A DNA stretch of 64,000 nucleotides from Cannabis sativa (lineage: Eukaryota > Streptophyta > Magnoliopsida > Rosales > Cannabaceae). The notes below the pieces were generated by a model. That model was given only the letters and a program-made list of their open reading frames with translations, made no database searches and was not told the origin of the DNA. A program made the position numbers and the translations under genes. The stretch is from the NCBI RefSeq assembly GCF_029168945.1, contig NC_083603.1:12090001-12154000 (forward strand), in the 5' to 3' direction. Shown one piece after another: positions 24,137-36,560 of this stretch (within the stretch, counting starts at the first letter, position 1; each line of letters starts with the position of its first letter).

Positions 24137-25467
24137 TATATACATTTTTTCTAGTATATATATGTTTCCTTAAAAGTATATGAATATATGTAGTGTAATT
24201 CCTTGTATGTAAGATATGACTTAATTTTTTTTTTTTTATATTAAGGATACCTTGTATTTGTTACTTTATCTTTTTAATAATAATATTTTATATTTGTACA
24301 TATTTGGTATTTAAAGTAAAATTAATACAATTTTATCAATTTAATCAAATAGTTCTCAATAATATATAATTAAATAATTAAATTTAAATTCAGAATTCAT
24401 AAAATTCTAAACAGTTTGATTATATTGATAAAATTTTATTAATTTTTTTTTTTTTTTAAGTTTAAGGTAACAAATATGTATGATTTTAAAATACAGAGTA
24501 ATACCAAATAAGTATTATTGAAAGCACAAAATACTTAACTTGTATTTAAATAAAACACACGGTACTAAATATATATGTATCCTTTACATTATCACTGTCT
24601 TGGTGACACTTTTTGAATCATACATCATATACATAAATATATATAGGAGAAATTTAAGTACTCTCCTTTATCTTTACCTCATAGCATAAGAAAATTAAAT
24701 GGACCATTAACAATAAAGAAAAAATATTTTATATTTGATATTGGTGCACCGTGCACTTGTACAGCTGATTTTTTCTTAAAAAAAAAAACCTGCTTTATCA
24801 AATACAAGCGGCATAGTGTTGGGTTTGAGCTTTTTTAAAGAATTTCATAAGTTAATTGTAAGCTCTTTGTGACACTACAAATTATTCATAAGTTTTCAAA
24901 AATTATATAAATATATAATATTACAATAACAATAATATATATCATAAAAAACTCAAATTATAATTATTAAAAATCTAAAAACACATTAATATACCAATAT
25001 TAAGTGTCAAATTACATATTTTGAATTAAAAATATATATATATTTTTTTTAAAAAAATAATAACATTTTTACCTATAAATTTATAACACTACTGAATAAT
25101 ATCTCCTATGATATACGACATGTTGAAAATGTTCCTCAATATTATACAGTTGTAGAAATGAAATGTGCCCCTTTTGTTACTTTTTATTAGGAGATTTTAC
25201 AAAAATACTAGATTTTAAGGGCAGTTTTACAATTTTACTACTACACGAAAAATTTTACAAAAAAAATGTCCACACCTTATTTTTTTTTCTTTTATGCTAT
25301 ACACACCCCAAAACACATACGAAGCTTCCATCTTCAACACCTACGTACGGACCGAACTGCGTATCAGACCAACACCAGAATAGTCGGAAAACAACTATTT
25401 TTTCAGTAAGAACGTAAGTATTTAAAATTTCAATCCTGGAAGAATAACATAAAAAAAATACTAAAAC
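24137..25467. other. AT-rich intergenic DNA, no gene seen
   Basis: Poly(A), poly(T) and AT tracts dominate. The stretch from about 25185 (GGAGATTTTACAAAAATAC) resembles the terminal sequences of Mutator-like elements, but no matching second end was found. Confidence 0.55.
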
Positions 25468-25481
25468 AACAGTAAAACTAC

Positions 25482-25727
25482 CAGTCGAAATGCCAAACAG
25501 TGGGAAGGTAAAGAGAGCAATTGTAGGGTTGTTTTCCAACAGGTGCAAAATGTAACTAAAAGTCGAGTATCGTGTATATGGCCAAAGAATGTTTCTAATT
25601 GTGACAAAGCATGATTTGATTCCTTGTAAATAGTATAGAATGTGAGGTCCTCTCCTTTTTACTTGAGGATGCTCTTTGGGTGTAATAAAATATCATCTTA
25701 TCCATAAAAAAAAAAAAAAAAAAAAAA
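25482..25727 (+). mobile_element. Short poly(A) retroposon with 14-bp target duplication
   Basis: About 223 bp plus an A tail of roughly 23. The 14-mer AACAGTAAAACTAC occurs immediately before it (25468-25481) and at the end of the tail (25728-25741). An AATAAA signal lies near 25685, about 20 bp before the tail. No coding domain or pol III A/B boxes were recognised, so a 5'-truncated LINE or a processed pseudogene piece is likelier than a SINE. Confidence 0.75.
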
Positions 25728-26066
25728 AACAGTAAAACTACAAAATAAAACAACCAAATAAAATCACAAAAAAAAAAAAAAAACTGAAAAAAATAATTAA
25801 CACTAATCTAGGAGAAAAAAGAAACAGATTGATCATATTAAACATAAATTCTTATATATAAATTAAAATATTACTAAATAAGATAAATATTTAAATAAAA
25901 AAATACAAAGAGTATACTTATTTATATATAGAGACAACGAAAAAAAATGCTAATCTAGAAACCTTAAAATCCATTAATCAATAAAATAAAAGAAAAATAG
26001 AAGTTTTCGCTCCAAATGCTTATGTTTTTATTGTAAATTCTTGAATAATCCAAATTACTTTGTCAA

Positions 26067-26100
<34 letters not shown>
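26067..26100. repeat. (AAT)n microsatellite
   Basis: About 11 uninterrupted AAT units. The flanks from 25742 to 26675 are AT-rich with no gene seen. Confidence 0.9.
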
Positions 26101-26101
<1 letters not shown>

Positions 26102-26518
26102 AACGTAATATAACAGTCAAAATTGATAAAAAAAAATGACTTGATAAAAAAAACCCTAAAATTCAATGATGAATAAAAGAAAAGGCAATTTCCCAGAAAA
26201 AAAAAAGAAAATAAAATGAAAAAAAAAAGAACACACTAGTTTAATATATCGAGTGAGAAAAAAAATTAGAGCAACAGTAATATTAGTGCAAAAATTGTGA
26301 AGATTTATATGAGAGTTAACTTAAAAAATAACAATAATTTAAATTAAAAATTAATAAATTTGTACTTATTAATATTATTTTATTTTTTAAAATAAATATA
26401 TAATTAAATATTATTATAATATGTATAAAATTTTAATTGTATACAAGTAGTCCTATCATAAGAGTATACACCTTATATCTTAATAACCACATGATCTAAA
26501 ATCAACGATAAAAAATGC

Positions 26519-26536
26519 TTCCCTACCGGTAGGGAA
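26519..26536. repeat. Perfect 18-bp palindrome
   Basis: TTCCCTACCGGTAGGGAA is its own reverse complement and stands out as a GC-rich island in AT-rich DNA. Confidence 0.8.
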
Positions 26537-26726
26537 CTTATGCTAAGTCCTGCCATAATCTTGCCCTATATATATACTTTATAGAATTACAATTTAGTGG
26601 CGTAAATTGTATATTACTTAGCAAATCACGTACAAATTTAATAATATAGTATTACATAAGTGTGCTTAATAGTTTGGGAAATTTTTACAAATATACATTA
26701 TAGACATTACAATTACATCAAAAACG

Positions 26727-28612
26727 TGTTGGGTTTTATGCCCTAAATAAAATTCCATTTTAATGTAATCTATTTTATTCAACATCAATAAAGAAACAGA
26801 AGTATTTTTCATTCATTTGTGTATGTTTTGGTTCACTTTATCAATTGCTTGTCTATTTGATTTATAAATTCATCTGAAACCCTTTTCACATACTTGATCC
26901 TGTTTATTGTGTTGTCAACACTTTGAAAAATAAACATGACTATGTGAATAAAGTTTCCTAGATTTATCAGACACAGGGTTTTACTGATATGATAATCTAC
27001 AACAAGAGTTTACTTGCATTTGGAGAAATGCTATATTCTTTCCAGAACATTGGTTAAAGTAAAGCTCAGGTTGGATGCATGGAGTATGCATCGGAAGGGA
27101 CCGATATTGAACTTTGACTTAGATTTATTAAACTTACCGTAATATCTATTCAAGTCAATATCGCCTAGTTGATCCTAGATCAAATGATCTTAATCCTGTT
27201 ATGATCAGGCTCAATCTCAGGAGGCTATTCATGTTCTTTGATTTGTTAGTTAAGCCTACTTTTAGGTCAGGGTGATACGTACATTTTGGGAACACGGTAG
27301 TGCAATTGAGTGGGAGCGCTAACATAAACATGGAATCTATAGCTTCTACTGGCGAATAGTAAGCAAAGGATGATCTCCTTCGAGCTTGACCAAACGAAAA
27401 TAAATGGTGGAGTACTCATTTCACATAAGCTGAAATATCATTTATACGGGGTCAAGTGTTTTAAGGATAAAATACATAGTAGGGTGTAACGGTAATCTAA
27501 TCCCTTTACAGTGTAGATCATTCATATAGAGGATCATTGATCAAATTAGGATTATAACAATGGATAACTAATGATGTGTCTATATGGTGGAGCATAGAGC
27601 ATTCTATATACTGAGAGTGCAATTCTAAGTTCTATGCGTGGATTCAACGAAGAATTAATAAGTTAGTGAATTTAAGTAATAAATTCTTGATCTACTTATT
27701 GGAAGCTCGGTTATATAGACCCATGGTCCCCCCACTAGTTTAGATAATATTGCTTGCAAGACTCATGTAATTGGTTTTGATTAATCAATTATAATTCTCA
27801 TGTTAGACTATGTCTATTTGTGAATTTTTCACTAAGTAAGGGCGAAATTGTAAAGAAAGAGTTTTTAGGGGCATATTTGTTAATTATGATACTTTGTATG
27901 ATTCAATTAATAAATATGATAAATGAAAATATTATTTAATAATTATTTATAGTTATTAAATAGTTAGAATTGGCCTTTAAATGGTTGAATTTGAAAATTG
28001 GCGTTTTTGAGAAAATCAGATGCAAAAGTGATAAAACTACAAAATTACAAAAAGTGAGGCCCAAATCCAAACAGCCATGGGCGGCCACTTTTATAGGATT
28101 TATCCTCTGATATTTTCATTATTTTAATGCCAAATAATTCAAACCTAACCCTAGTGAAATGCTATAAATAGATAGTGAAGGCTTCAGGAAAATTACACTT
28201 TTCATTCAGAAAAACCTGAGCCTCTCTCTCTACCTTTGGCCGCCCACTCTCTCTCTCTCTTCCTCCTTAATATTTCGAAACACTTAGTGATTAGAGTAGT
28301 GCCCACACACACCAAGTGATACCTCAATCATAGTGAGGAAGATCGTGAAGAAAGACTTTCAGCAAGAAGGAATTTCAGCACCAAAGAATCAGAGAAAGAG
28401 ATCTAGGTTCAGATCTTGATAATACTCTGCGACAGAAAGGATACAAGGGTTAGAGATCTGAACGGAAGGAGTCATTTAATTCCGCTGCACCCAATGTAAG
28501 GTTTCCTAAACTTTATATGTGTTTATTTCATCGTTTTAGAAAGTTCATATTTAGGGTGTTAATCAACATACTTGTAAGTAGATCTAAGATCCTGGTAAAA
28601 TAATTTCCAACA
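26727..28612 (+). repeat. Copia LTR 1
   Basis: 1886 bp, starting TGTTGGGTTTTATGCCC and ending TAATTTCCAACA. A good TATA box (CTATAAATAG, 28162-28171) lies before a CT-rich tract. It is closest to LTR 3 over most of its length, for example the TTTATCCTCTG segment near 28098 that LTR 2 lacks. A primer-binding-like TGGCCTCAAAGCC follows at 28615-28627. Confidence 0.95.
28162..28171 (+). promoter_or_regulatory. TATA box in copia LTR 1
   Basis: CTATAAATAG. The same word is kept in LTR 2 and LTR 3 and, inverted, in the opposite-strand copia LTRs at 41554-41563 and 55395-55404, although the flanks have diverged. It is likely the RNA polymerase II core promoter of the family. Confidence 0.75.
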
Positions 28613-28974
28613 ACTGGCCTCAAAGCCATGGTAATTGATTTGCTTGCAAGAAATTTAGACTTTAAAACGATTGTTTGATGTTTTGGATGGTATCATGTTG
28701 TATTGAGTGTTATATGATGATTGATTGATGTTTTTGAATTTTCGTGAACAATAATTGAATATCTGTTTCTGGAATTATTTTTATTGGATAGTATGGAAAA
28801 AATTAAGCAAGTTACTTTTTTACAGAACTCAATTTCGATTTAATTTGAATTAGTTATGATTTTTTGAAGTTTCGAAAAAATTTCGGGATTGAGCAACAGA
28901 GACACTCGCGCGGAAATCATGCAAATTCCTCCCTGCGCCGTGTCTCCTTGCCCAAGTCACCCACCTGCGCGCGC

Positions 28975-29000
28975 GGACGGGTATGCACTGCATACCGTCC
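28975..29000 (+). repeat. Leader hairpin of copia unit 1
   Basis: GGAC, GGTATGCA, then TGCATACC and GTCC form a stem with a one-base loop and one bulge, about 360 bases after the LTR. The same position in unit 2 (36880-36903) has a stem with matched base changes on both arms. Confidence 0.6.
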
Positions 29001-29019
29001 GTACAGCTCGCAATTTTTT

Positions 29020-31279
29020 TGTAAAGACCGCTTAGTTTAATTTGGAAATTAGCAGTTAATCATGTTTAATTATGAAATTATTTATAGCTATTTAAATAAT
29101 TAATTATACTGTTATTATTGAATTCAGAGATGCATTTTTATGTCATTTAGTAGTTTTCATAATTTTGCATTTCCGGTGCCCGGTATCATGGAACTCGGTG
29201 TTTGGCTTAATAAAATCACAACTTAGTATGTTAGTAGTTTGGGGCGGTTTATTAGACATTGGGAATGTCAGGAATGGCCGGGAATTTAGAATTTCCCAAA
29301 AATACCCCTTTAGTGTTATTTATGTGATTTTAGTTTGAAGGGGCAAAATGGTCATTTTGCCCCATTGATAGTTTGTCTTTTGTGACTTAATAAAGTGGAA
29401 AATATATGTTATTTAATTATTCTTTTTGGCTGAAGGAAAAGAGGCTATGTGGCATTTCAATTTCATTTTCTTACAAACTTAGAAAATTACAAAATTTCTC
29501 AAAAAAGCTCTCTCTCTTTTCCTCTCTCTTTTTCGGCCACTTGAGGCAGCAAGAAAAGTGGATTTTCCTCTTCAATTTCAAGTGATTTTCAGCAAGTTAA
29601 AGTGTTTCTAGTTGAGGTATTTCTTGTCCAGTTTTCTTCCTTTGTTTTCTTGAAATTATGATGAAAAAGATGAGTAATGCATGGATGATTTTGATGATGT
29701 TGCTGCTGCTAGTTGTTGTTGTTGTTTCTATGTTTAAAATGTTGAATTAAATATGTTCTTGTTGTTTCAAGTGAAAATTGAGGTTTTGGTGGCTGTAGTG
29801 TTTGCATGAATTAGGGTTAGTTTTCTGCAGTGTTTCTATGCTTGTTTATGTAGTTCTAAGCTAGTTTTGAGACCTGTTAGTGAGCTTTAGCCAAGTTTGA
29901 GTTTGAACTCAAAGCTTGGAGCTCACATGGTGTTTTTCAATTCTGTGCATTCTAGGTGATTTTAATGCTTTAGAAATGTTATTTGGGTTATTTAGAACAG
30001 GTCTGGAAGGAACCGGAATTCCGGTTGTGCAACAAGAATTCCGGATGAGGGTCCAGGAATTCTCAGAACCGGAATTTCGGTTGCAGAACCGGTCTACCGG
30101 TTGGGGAATTTTCATGAACCCTAGTTTTCCTCGTTTTTATGTTATTTGGGGTATTGCCATGCTTTTTATCGATAGGGTAACTTTTAGTTCCTAGTTTAAG
30201 TCCCCGGGAAGTGATTTAGCGTATCACTTATAGTGTTGTGATTTTTATGGTTTAGGAGCCTGTAATTCGCCGCGCAGATAGTTCCAGTCAGGTTGACCGG
30301 CACACCTGAATTCGGAATTGAGGTAAGATTAGTATAACAGTATGCATATGTAGATTACATGTTTAGCGTGCATGTAGGAAGCCTGTTAGATTACATTAGA
30401 TATGTATGTTGGCTTCGAACCATCCAACTGTGTCACGTCGGTACAGGCCGGAGTATGACCAGTAGCCGGAGTATGACCGGTTCGACCGATTAGGCTGACA
30501 CTGTATCACGTCGGTACAGGCTGGAGTATGACCAGCAGCCGGAGTATGACCGGTTCGACCGATTAGGCTGATACTTAGGTTGGTGGGTCCGTACTATTTG
30601 ACGTATCACGTCGGTACGAGCCGGAGTATGACCGGCGGCGGAGTATGACCAGGTTCGACCGATTAGGTGATGCGTAACACGTACGTACGAGTGGAGTATG
30701 ACCGACGGCGGAGTATGACCGGTTCGACCGATCAGGCTGTTACTTGTCAATAGTACCGTCCCTATGAACGTTCAGAACTCAGTACCGTGTTGGACACGGC
30801 AGTTAGGGGGACTCAGTATCGTGTTGGACACGGCAGTTAGGGTTATGGTCAGGGGTATGGGCGTTTGATCATGACCGGGATTTATGTATGAGTATTATTA
30901 TGCTTTTCTTACTGAGTCTGTCGACTCACAGTGCTATGTTTATGTGTAGGTAAAGGCAAGGCTAGGGCTGATGGACCGTGAACGAGCCTATGAAGATTGT
31001 ACATGTCGGGGCGGTTAGGCCTGGAGCGTACGATCATCGGGACAGCGAGGCTATTTTTGTAATTAGTCGCTAGGCGACAAGTATTTTGTATAGACAGTAA
31101 ACTTTTGTAAATGGTTTTGTAATCGGGATCCCGAGTATTTTGTATAAATATTTTACAAGTTTAATTAAAAAGCAAAAATTTTAATTAATCACGTTTTCCA
31201 TAAACCTCGTTGATTAGCAACGAGCTGCACAGTATGTTTAAAAATCACGTAATACGCCTATGCTAGTTAGGGTGTTACA
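29020..31279 (+). mobile_element. Solo chromovirus LTR with TTTTT target duplication
   Basis: 2260 bp, starting TGTAAAGACCGC and ending GGGTGTTACA, flanked by TTTTT at 29015-29019 and 31280-31284. The intact site survives in copia unit 2 near 36931, where the leader runs through without a break. It is homologous to 50625-52972 and to the 5' LTR at 56852-59081. Solo LTRs arise when the two LTRs of an element recombine and delete the coding part. Confidence 0.93.
30432..30745 (+). repeat. Tandem repeats inside the chromovirus LTR
   Basis: Four units of about 70-100 bp, starting near 30432, 30502, 30602 and 30671, each with a CACGT(C)GGTAC core followed by two GGAGTATGACC copies and GGTTCGACCGAT. 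Matching but diverged arrays sit at 52222-52475 and 58383-58555. A shorter repeat (CGTGTTGGACACGGCAGTTA, two copies) follows at about 30785-30842. Confidence 0.8.
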
Positions 31280-31284
31280 TTTTT

Positions 31285-33680
31285 CGTTTTTCTTCAATTT
31301 TTCATGCTTTTTCATGGATTTAACTTCCGATTTTTTTGTAGTTCTGTATTTATACATTTACTATTCCTAATTCAATTCTAATTATCATAATTAAATTAAT
31401 TAATATTTTTTAAATTTAATTCATGATATTAGTGTAATTTTAATTTGGAAAATAGTAAATATCTATCTTTTTGCTTAATTATCTATCTTATTTTTAAATT
31501 TGATTATATCTTATCTTATTTTTAAATTTAAGGTCAGATATTAAATTTTTTTAAATTAATTTTTTTTTTAAATAATTTTACCTTATTTAAATTTAAAATA
31601 AGATAACTATAATCATTTAATTTTAAATAGATGTAAGATATTTTGCTAACTTTTAAATTTTATTATTTTATTTATTTAAATTAAATTTAAAATGTGAAAA
31701 AGATATTTATTTATCTTTTTGAATTTTTTATTTATTTAATTTTATTTATAAAATAACATTAAATATTTAAAAGTAGTTAGCAAATTTTGAAATGATATTT
31801 AGGTTGGTTGAAACCTAATTTTTTAAAATTGTAGGTTTAATTTTAAATATTTTTTTTTAAATTTCAAAATTTTTTAAATTTTTTTTAAATTTTCAAAAAT
31901 AATTTTTTTTATTTTAATTATTTTTTTTCGAAATTATTTATTTAAAATTAAATAAATTCTTCATCCAACTATCCAGCTAACCTTGTTGCAGGAGTACGTG
32001 TTTTTAGCTTGTTTGTAAGTTTTTAAAACCTATTATTGCTTGATTGCAAATAGCCATGGTTAACTTGTTGACAGATCCAATGATCTGATTTTAACTCATG
32101 GTTCCCTTGGTCAAGTAAATAATTTGTAACCGGTATATTTACAATCTTCTTTCATCTGTGTATGACCTAGCAACATTATAGGATCCATCCAAATTGTGTG
32201 CCTGTGTGAGCCTATGTGTTTCATTTTATTATAGATGCATATAGGTTGTTGTTGCTAAATAAATTATCATAGTTCTTGATAGATTTTCTTTAGGCCCATT
32301 TAGTTTTTGGGCCTATTCAATTAATAACAGTTGTTCATTTTAAGGTTAAATTCCTCTCTTTTGGGCCTTGTGTGAGAGTTGAGAGCCATAGAAGTGGGTA
32401 CGACATACTGAACCCAGCACCCCCTCACATGAACCACCCCAATTGTGAAGGCCCATTTGCTTGATTTGAATAACTGTACTAGGTTAATTAAATTAGTTTA
32501 ACCTAATAAAATTGATTAGCAACATAATTAATTTCATTTATTTTGAAATTAATTTAAGAAAATCATAGTTTAAAGAATTTTATATTCTAAGCTAAACTAT
32601 ATGTATTTTCTTGTATTTAATTAAATATAGAATTATAATCATCTAGATTCTTTCTGAAGCTTAATTTAAATTTTTTATTAAATATTCCTATTTAAGTTGA
32701 TATTTAGTTATCTATAACTAACCAACTTAAATCTGAATATCTTTTGGATTTAAAATTTCAAATGAAGTTGAGGAATTTTAGGCATTGGTTATTAAGATTC
32801 TTTAGATATTTTTTAAGTTGATATTTTTTCAAATATTAACTTAAAATGGAATATTTTCAAATTAAGTGGTTATAATTTAATTTTAATTTAATTAAATCTG
32901 ATTTAAAAGATATTTAAGTTGATTTTTTTTAGATTCTTCTAAAACAACTTAAACAAGATATTTTTAAATTTGTTCCATTATATTCGAATTTATTTTCGAA
33001 TTTAAATAATTGAAATTTAGTTAAAGTTGATTTTTTATTTAAACCAACTTTAATTTGTAATTTTTCATTATTATATGGAACTCATTCCATTTTTATTCGA
33101 ATTTATTTTTCGAATTTAATTAATTATAGAAAATTAATTGAAGTTAATTTTTTTTTTTATTTAAACCAACTTTAATTTGTAATTTTTCATTATTATAATA
33201 TGGAATAAATGATTATACAAAATACATATTTTAAAATAATGAGCTTTTAATCAAGAGACATTCGATCTCCTTTGTTGGTTTTACATCGCGTTTGTTTTAG
33301 TGAGTAATCCTCCCTAATGGAGGAACGTTCATTAGCAATTTCGCACCGTTTAATCTCGAAAGATAAGTAGTTTGAAAGTGTTTTATATGGTATGGATCAC
33401 CCTAATGGTGGCGACCATATTTGACTTGCAAATTATGAAAAAATGGTGGAAGCTCATAAGATAGAATTGCCTTGACTCTCGCATAAACGGGACAACGCTG
33501 AATTCCAATCTTGATCGAATAAAAGGTTGCTAGAATGATTATCATTTTAGATGAGTTGACAACTCTATTCAATGGATGATACTTTGACTCTCGCCTAAAC
33601 GGGACATTGTATCAGTTTGTTGAAAGACCTTGGAAAATAAACTATGTAAGATTTAGTATTTTTTTAACATATGTGATTAT
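31285..33680 (+). other. Copia unit 1 leader
   Basis: AT-rich non-coding DNA that matches 36922-39417 in unit 2 along its whole length. Features shared by both include the GACTCTCGC(C/A)TAAACGGGAC motif, twice in each (near 33474 and 33583; 39193 and 39306). No gene seen. Confidence 0.7.
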
Positions 33681-34679
33681 TTGTTATTTTCTGAACATGT
33701 GTGTGAATTTATGAACCAAAACCTTACTTCTGTTTTATTGATGTGTTGTAGTGTCATTATGAATAACCCTCACCCCGATCCTCTCCTAGTTAATATGTTA
33801 GCAAAAGAACTCTATAGTGTGAAAATGCATCCTGGTAGTTGCATAAACACGCACCTGTTGATGATGAATCTGAAGTTCCAAAAGGCAAATCTACTAGGAA
33901 TTGATTTATCAAGAGAACAATGGGTCCAACTCATTCTTAATAGTCTTCCTCCGGAGTATAATGAATTTGTTATTTCTTATATGATCAACAATTTCAACTC
34001 CTCCGACATGGACAAGCTCGAAGCAGAATTACGAGCCCATGAACAGAATCTGATTGCAATAGGTCCCCCTGGGTTTGCAATTCATAATCAGAGGAAAAGG
34101 ACTAAGCATGAAGGCTCTAGCAAAGCTGCTTCTTCAAGTACAATTATCAGACATAATCTTCTATGTTCGAATTGTAATGAAAAGGGACATCAAGGAGAAC
34201 GATGTCCGAGGCTTCTAAACAATTCAAACGAAGGTAATGCTTTTTTCTTTGAATCATGTGTTTTAGAGAACGACAAATCCGTCTGGATTGTTGACTCTGG
34301 GTCTACTAACCATGTATGTTCTTCACTGCAGTTGCTTGAAACTTGGGAAAATCTGCTTCCAGGAGAGTTAAAGCTTAAAGTTGGCAATGGCGAGTTAGTG
34401 ACGGTCAAAGCTAGAGGAAAAGCCCGCGTCAAGTTTTAACAAAGATTTTTAATTTTAGAAAATATTTTATTTATTCCAAACTTTAGTAGAAACTTGATTA
34501 GTGTCTCATGTTTGCAAACACAATCTTATATATTGAATTTTTCGAGTACAAATTGTTTAATTTCTCGTAATGGATTTCAAATATGTGTTGCTACCATGGA
34601 ACAAGGGCTTTATGTTTTAAGACCGAATACACAAATCTCACTAAACAGTGAACATTTCAATGTAGCTAAACCTAGAAAC
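33681..34679 (+). pseudogene. Copia unit 1 gag and protease, truncated by LTR 2
   Basis: A 252-residue frame. The gag part includes LLGIDLSREQWVQLILNSLP; a CCHC knuckle is at C162, C165, H170, C175; the protease starts WIVDSGSTNH with catalytic D205. It stops at TAA (34437-34439), where unit 2 has a Gln codon, then continues in frame with pre-integrase sequence (LISVSCLQTQSY) until LTR 2 replaces it at 34680. No convincing gag N-terminus was found upstream. Confidence 0.85.
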
Positions 34680-36558
34680 TGTTGGGTTTTATGCCCTAAA
34701 TAAAACTCCATTTCAATGTAATCTATTTTATTCAACATCAATAAAGAAACAGAAGTATTTTTCATTCATTTGTGTATGTTTTGGTTCACTTTATCAATTG
34801 CTTGTCTATTTGATTTATAAATTCATCTTAAACCCTTTTCACATACTTGATCCTGTTTATTGTGTTGTCATCACATTGGAAAGTAAACATGACTATGTGA
34901 ATAAAGTTTCCTAGATTTATCAGACACAGGGTTTTACTGATATGATAATCTACAACAAGAGTTTACTTGCATTTGGAGAAATGCTATGTTCTGTCCAGAA
35001 CATTGGTTAAAGTAAAGCTCAGGTTGGATGCATGGAGTATGCATCGGAAGGGACCGATATTGAACTTTGACTTAGATTTAATTAAGCTTACCGTAAAATC
35101 TATTCAAGTCAATATCGCCAAAATGATCCTAGATCAAATGTTCTTAATCCTATTATGATTAGGCTCAATCTTGAAAGGCTATTCGTGTTCTTTGATTTGT
35201 TACTTAAGCCTACTTTTAGGTCAGGGTGATACGTACATTTTGGGAACACGGTAGTGCAATTGAGTGGGAGCGCTAACATAAACATGGAATCAATAGCTTC
35301 TATCTGGCGAATAGTAAGCAAAGGATGATCTCCTTCGAGCTTGACCAAACGAACATAAATGGTGGAGTACTCATTTCACATAAGCTAAAATATCATTTAT
35401 ACGAGGTCAAGTGTTTTAAGGATAAAATACATAGTAGGGTGTTACGGTAATCTAATCCCTTTACAGTGTAGATCATTCATATAGAGGATCATTGATCAAA
35501 TTAGGATTATAACAATGGATAACTAATGATGTGTCTATATGGTGGAACATATACAGCATTCTATTGCAATTCTAAGTTCTATGCGTGGATTCAACGAAGA
35601 ATTAATAAGTTAGTGAATTTTAGTGCTAAATTCTTGATCTACTTATTGGAAGCTCGGTTATATAGACCCATGGTCCCCGCACTAGTTGAGATAATATTGC
35701 TTGTAAGACTCATGTAATTGGTTTTGATTAATCAATTATAATTCTCAAATTAGACTATGTCTATTTGTGAAATTTTCACTAAGTAAGGGCGAAATTGTAA
35801 AGAAAGAGTTGTTAGGGGCATATTTATTAATTATGATACTTTGTATGGTTCAATTAATAAATATGATAAATGACAATATTATTTAATAATTATTTATAGT
35901 TATTAAATAGTTAGAATTGGCATTTAAATGGTTGAATTAGAAAATTGGCGTTTTTGAGAAAATTAGATACAAAAGTGTTAAAACTGAAAAATTGCAAAAA
36001 GCAAGGCCCGAACCCAATAAGCCATGGCCGGCCACTTTTGTAGGCAATTTAAACTGATATTTTCATTATTTTAATGCCAAATAATTCAAACCTAACCCTA
36101 GTGGAATGCTATAAATAGATAGTGAAGGCTTCAGGAAAATTACAGTTCTGATTCAGAAAACCTGAGCCTCTCTCTCTCTACCTTGGCCGCCACCCTCTCT
36201 CTCTCTTCTTCCTTGAGAATTTCGAAACTCCTTAGTGATTAGAGTAGTGCCCACACACAGCAAGCAATACCTCAATCATAGTGAGGAAGATCGTGAAGAA
36301 AGATCATCAGCAAAGGAGTTTCAGCATCAAAGATTCAGAGAAAGAGATCCAGGTTCAGATCTTGATAATACTCTGCTACAGAAAGGATACAAGGGTTAGA
36401 GATCTGAACGGAAGGATTCATTTAATTCCGCTGCACCCAATGTAAGGTTTCCTAAAATTTATATGTGTTTATTTCATCGTTTTAGAAAGTTCATATTTAG
36501 GATGTTAATCAACATACTTGTGAGTAGATCTAAGATCCTGGTAAAATAATTTCCAACA
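34680..36558 (+). repeat. Copia LTR 2 (5' LTR of the second unit)
   Basis: 1879 bp, with the same ends as LTR 1. It differs more from LTRs 1 and 3 than they do from each other, for example CAATTTAAACTG near 36045 instead of TTTATCCTCTG. TATA box at 36109-36118; primer-binding-like TGGCCTCAGAGCC at 36561-36573. Confidence 0.95.
36109..36118 (+). promoter_or_regulatory. TATA box in copia LTR 2
   Basis: CTATAAATAG at the same offset as in LTR 1, upstream of a CT-rich stretch. Confidence 0.75.
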
Positions 36559-36560
36559 AC

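Noticed and set aside
23468..24145. Overlapping frames rich in GP, SLS and TP repeats on both strands
   Set aside because: Produced by the simple repeats of the MITE, not by coding selection.
29909..30194. 92-residue frame in the solo LTR
   Set aside because: No similarity seen, and sister LTR copies do not keep the same frame.
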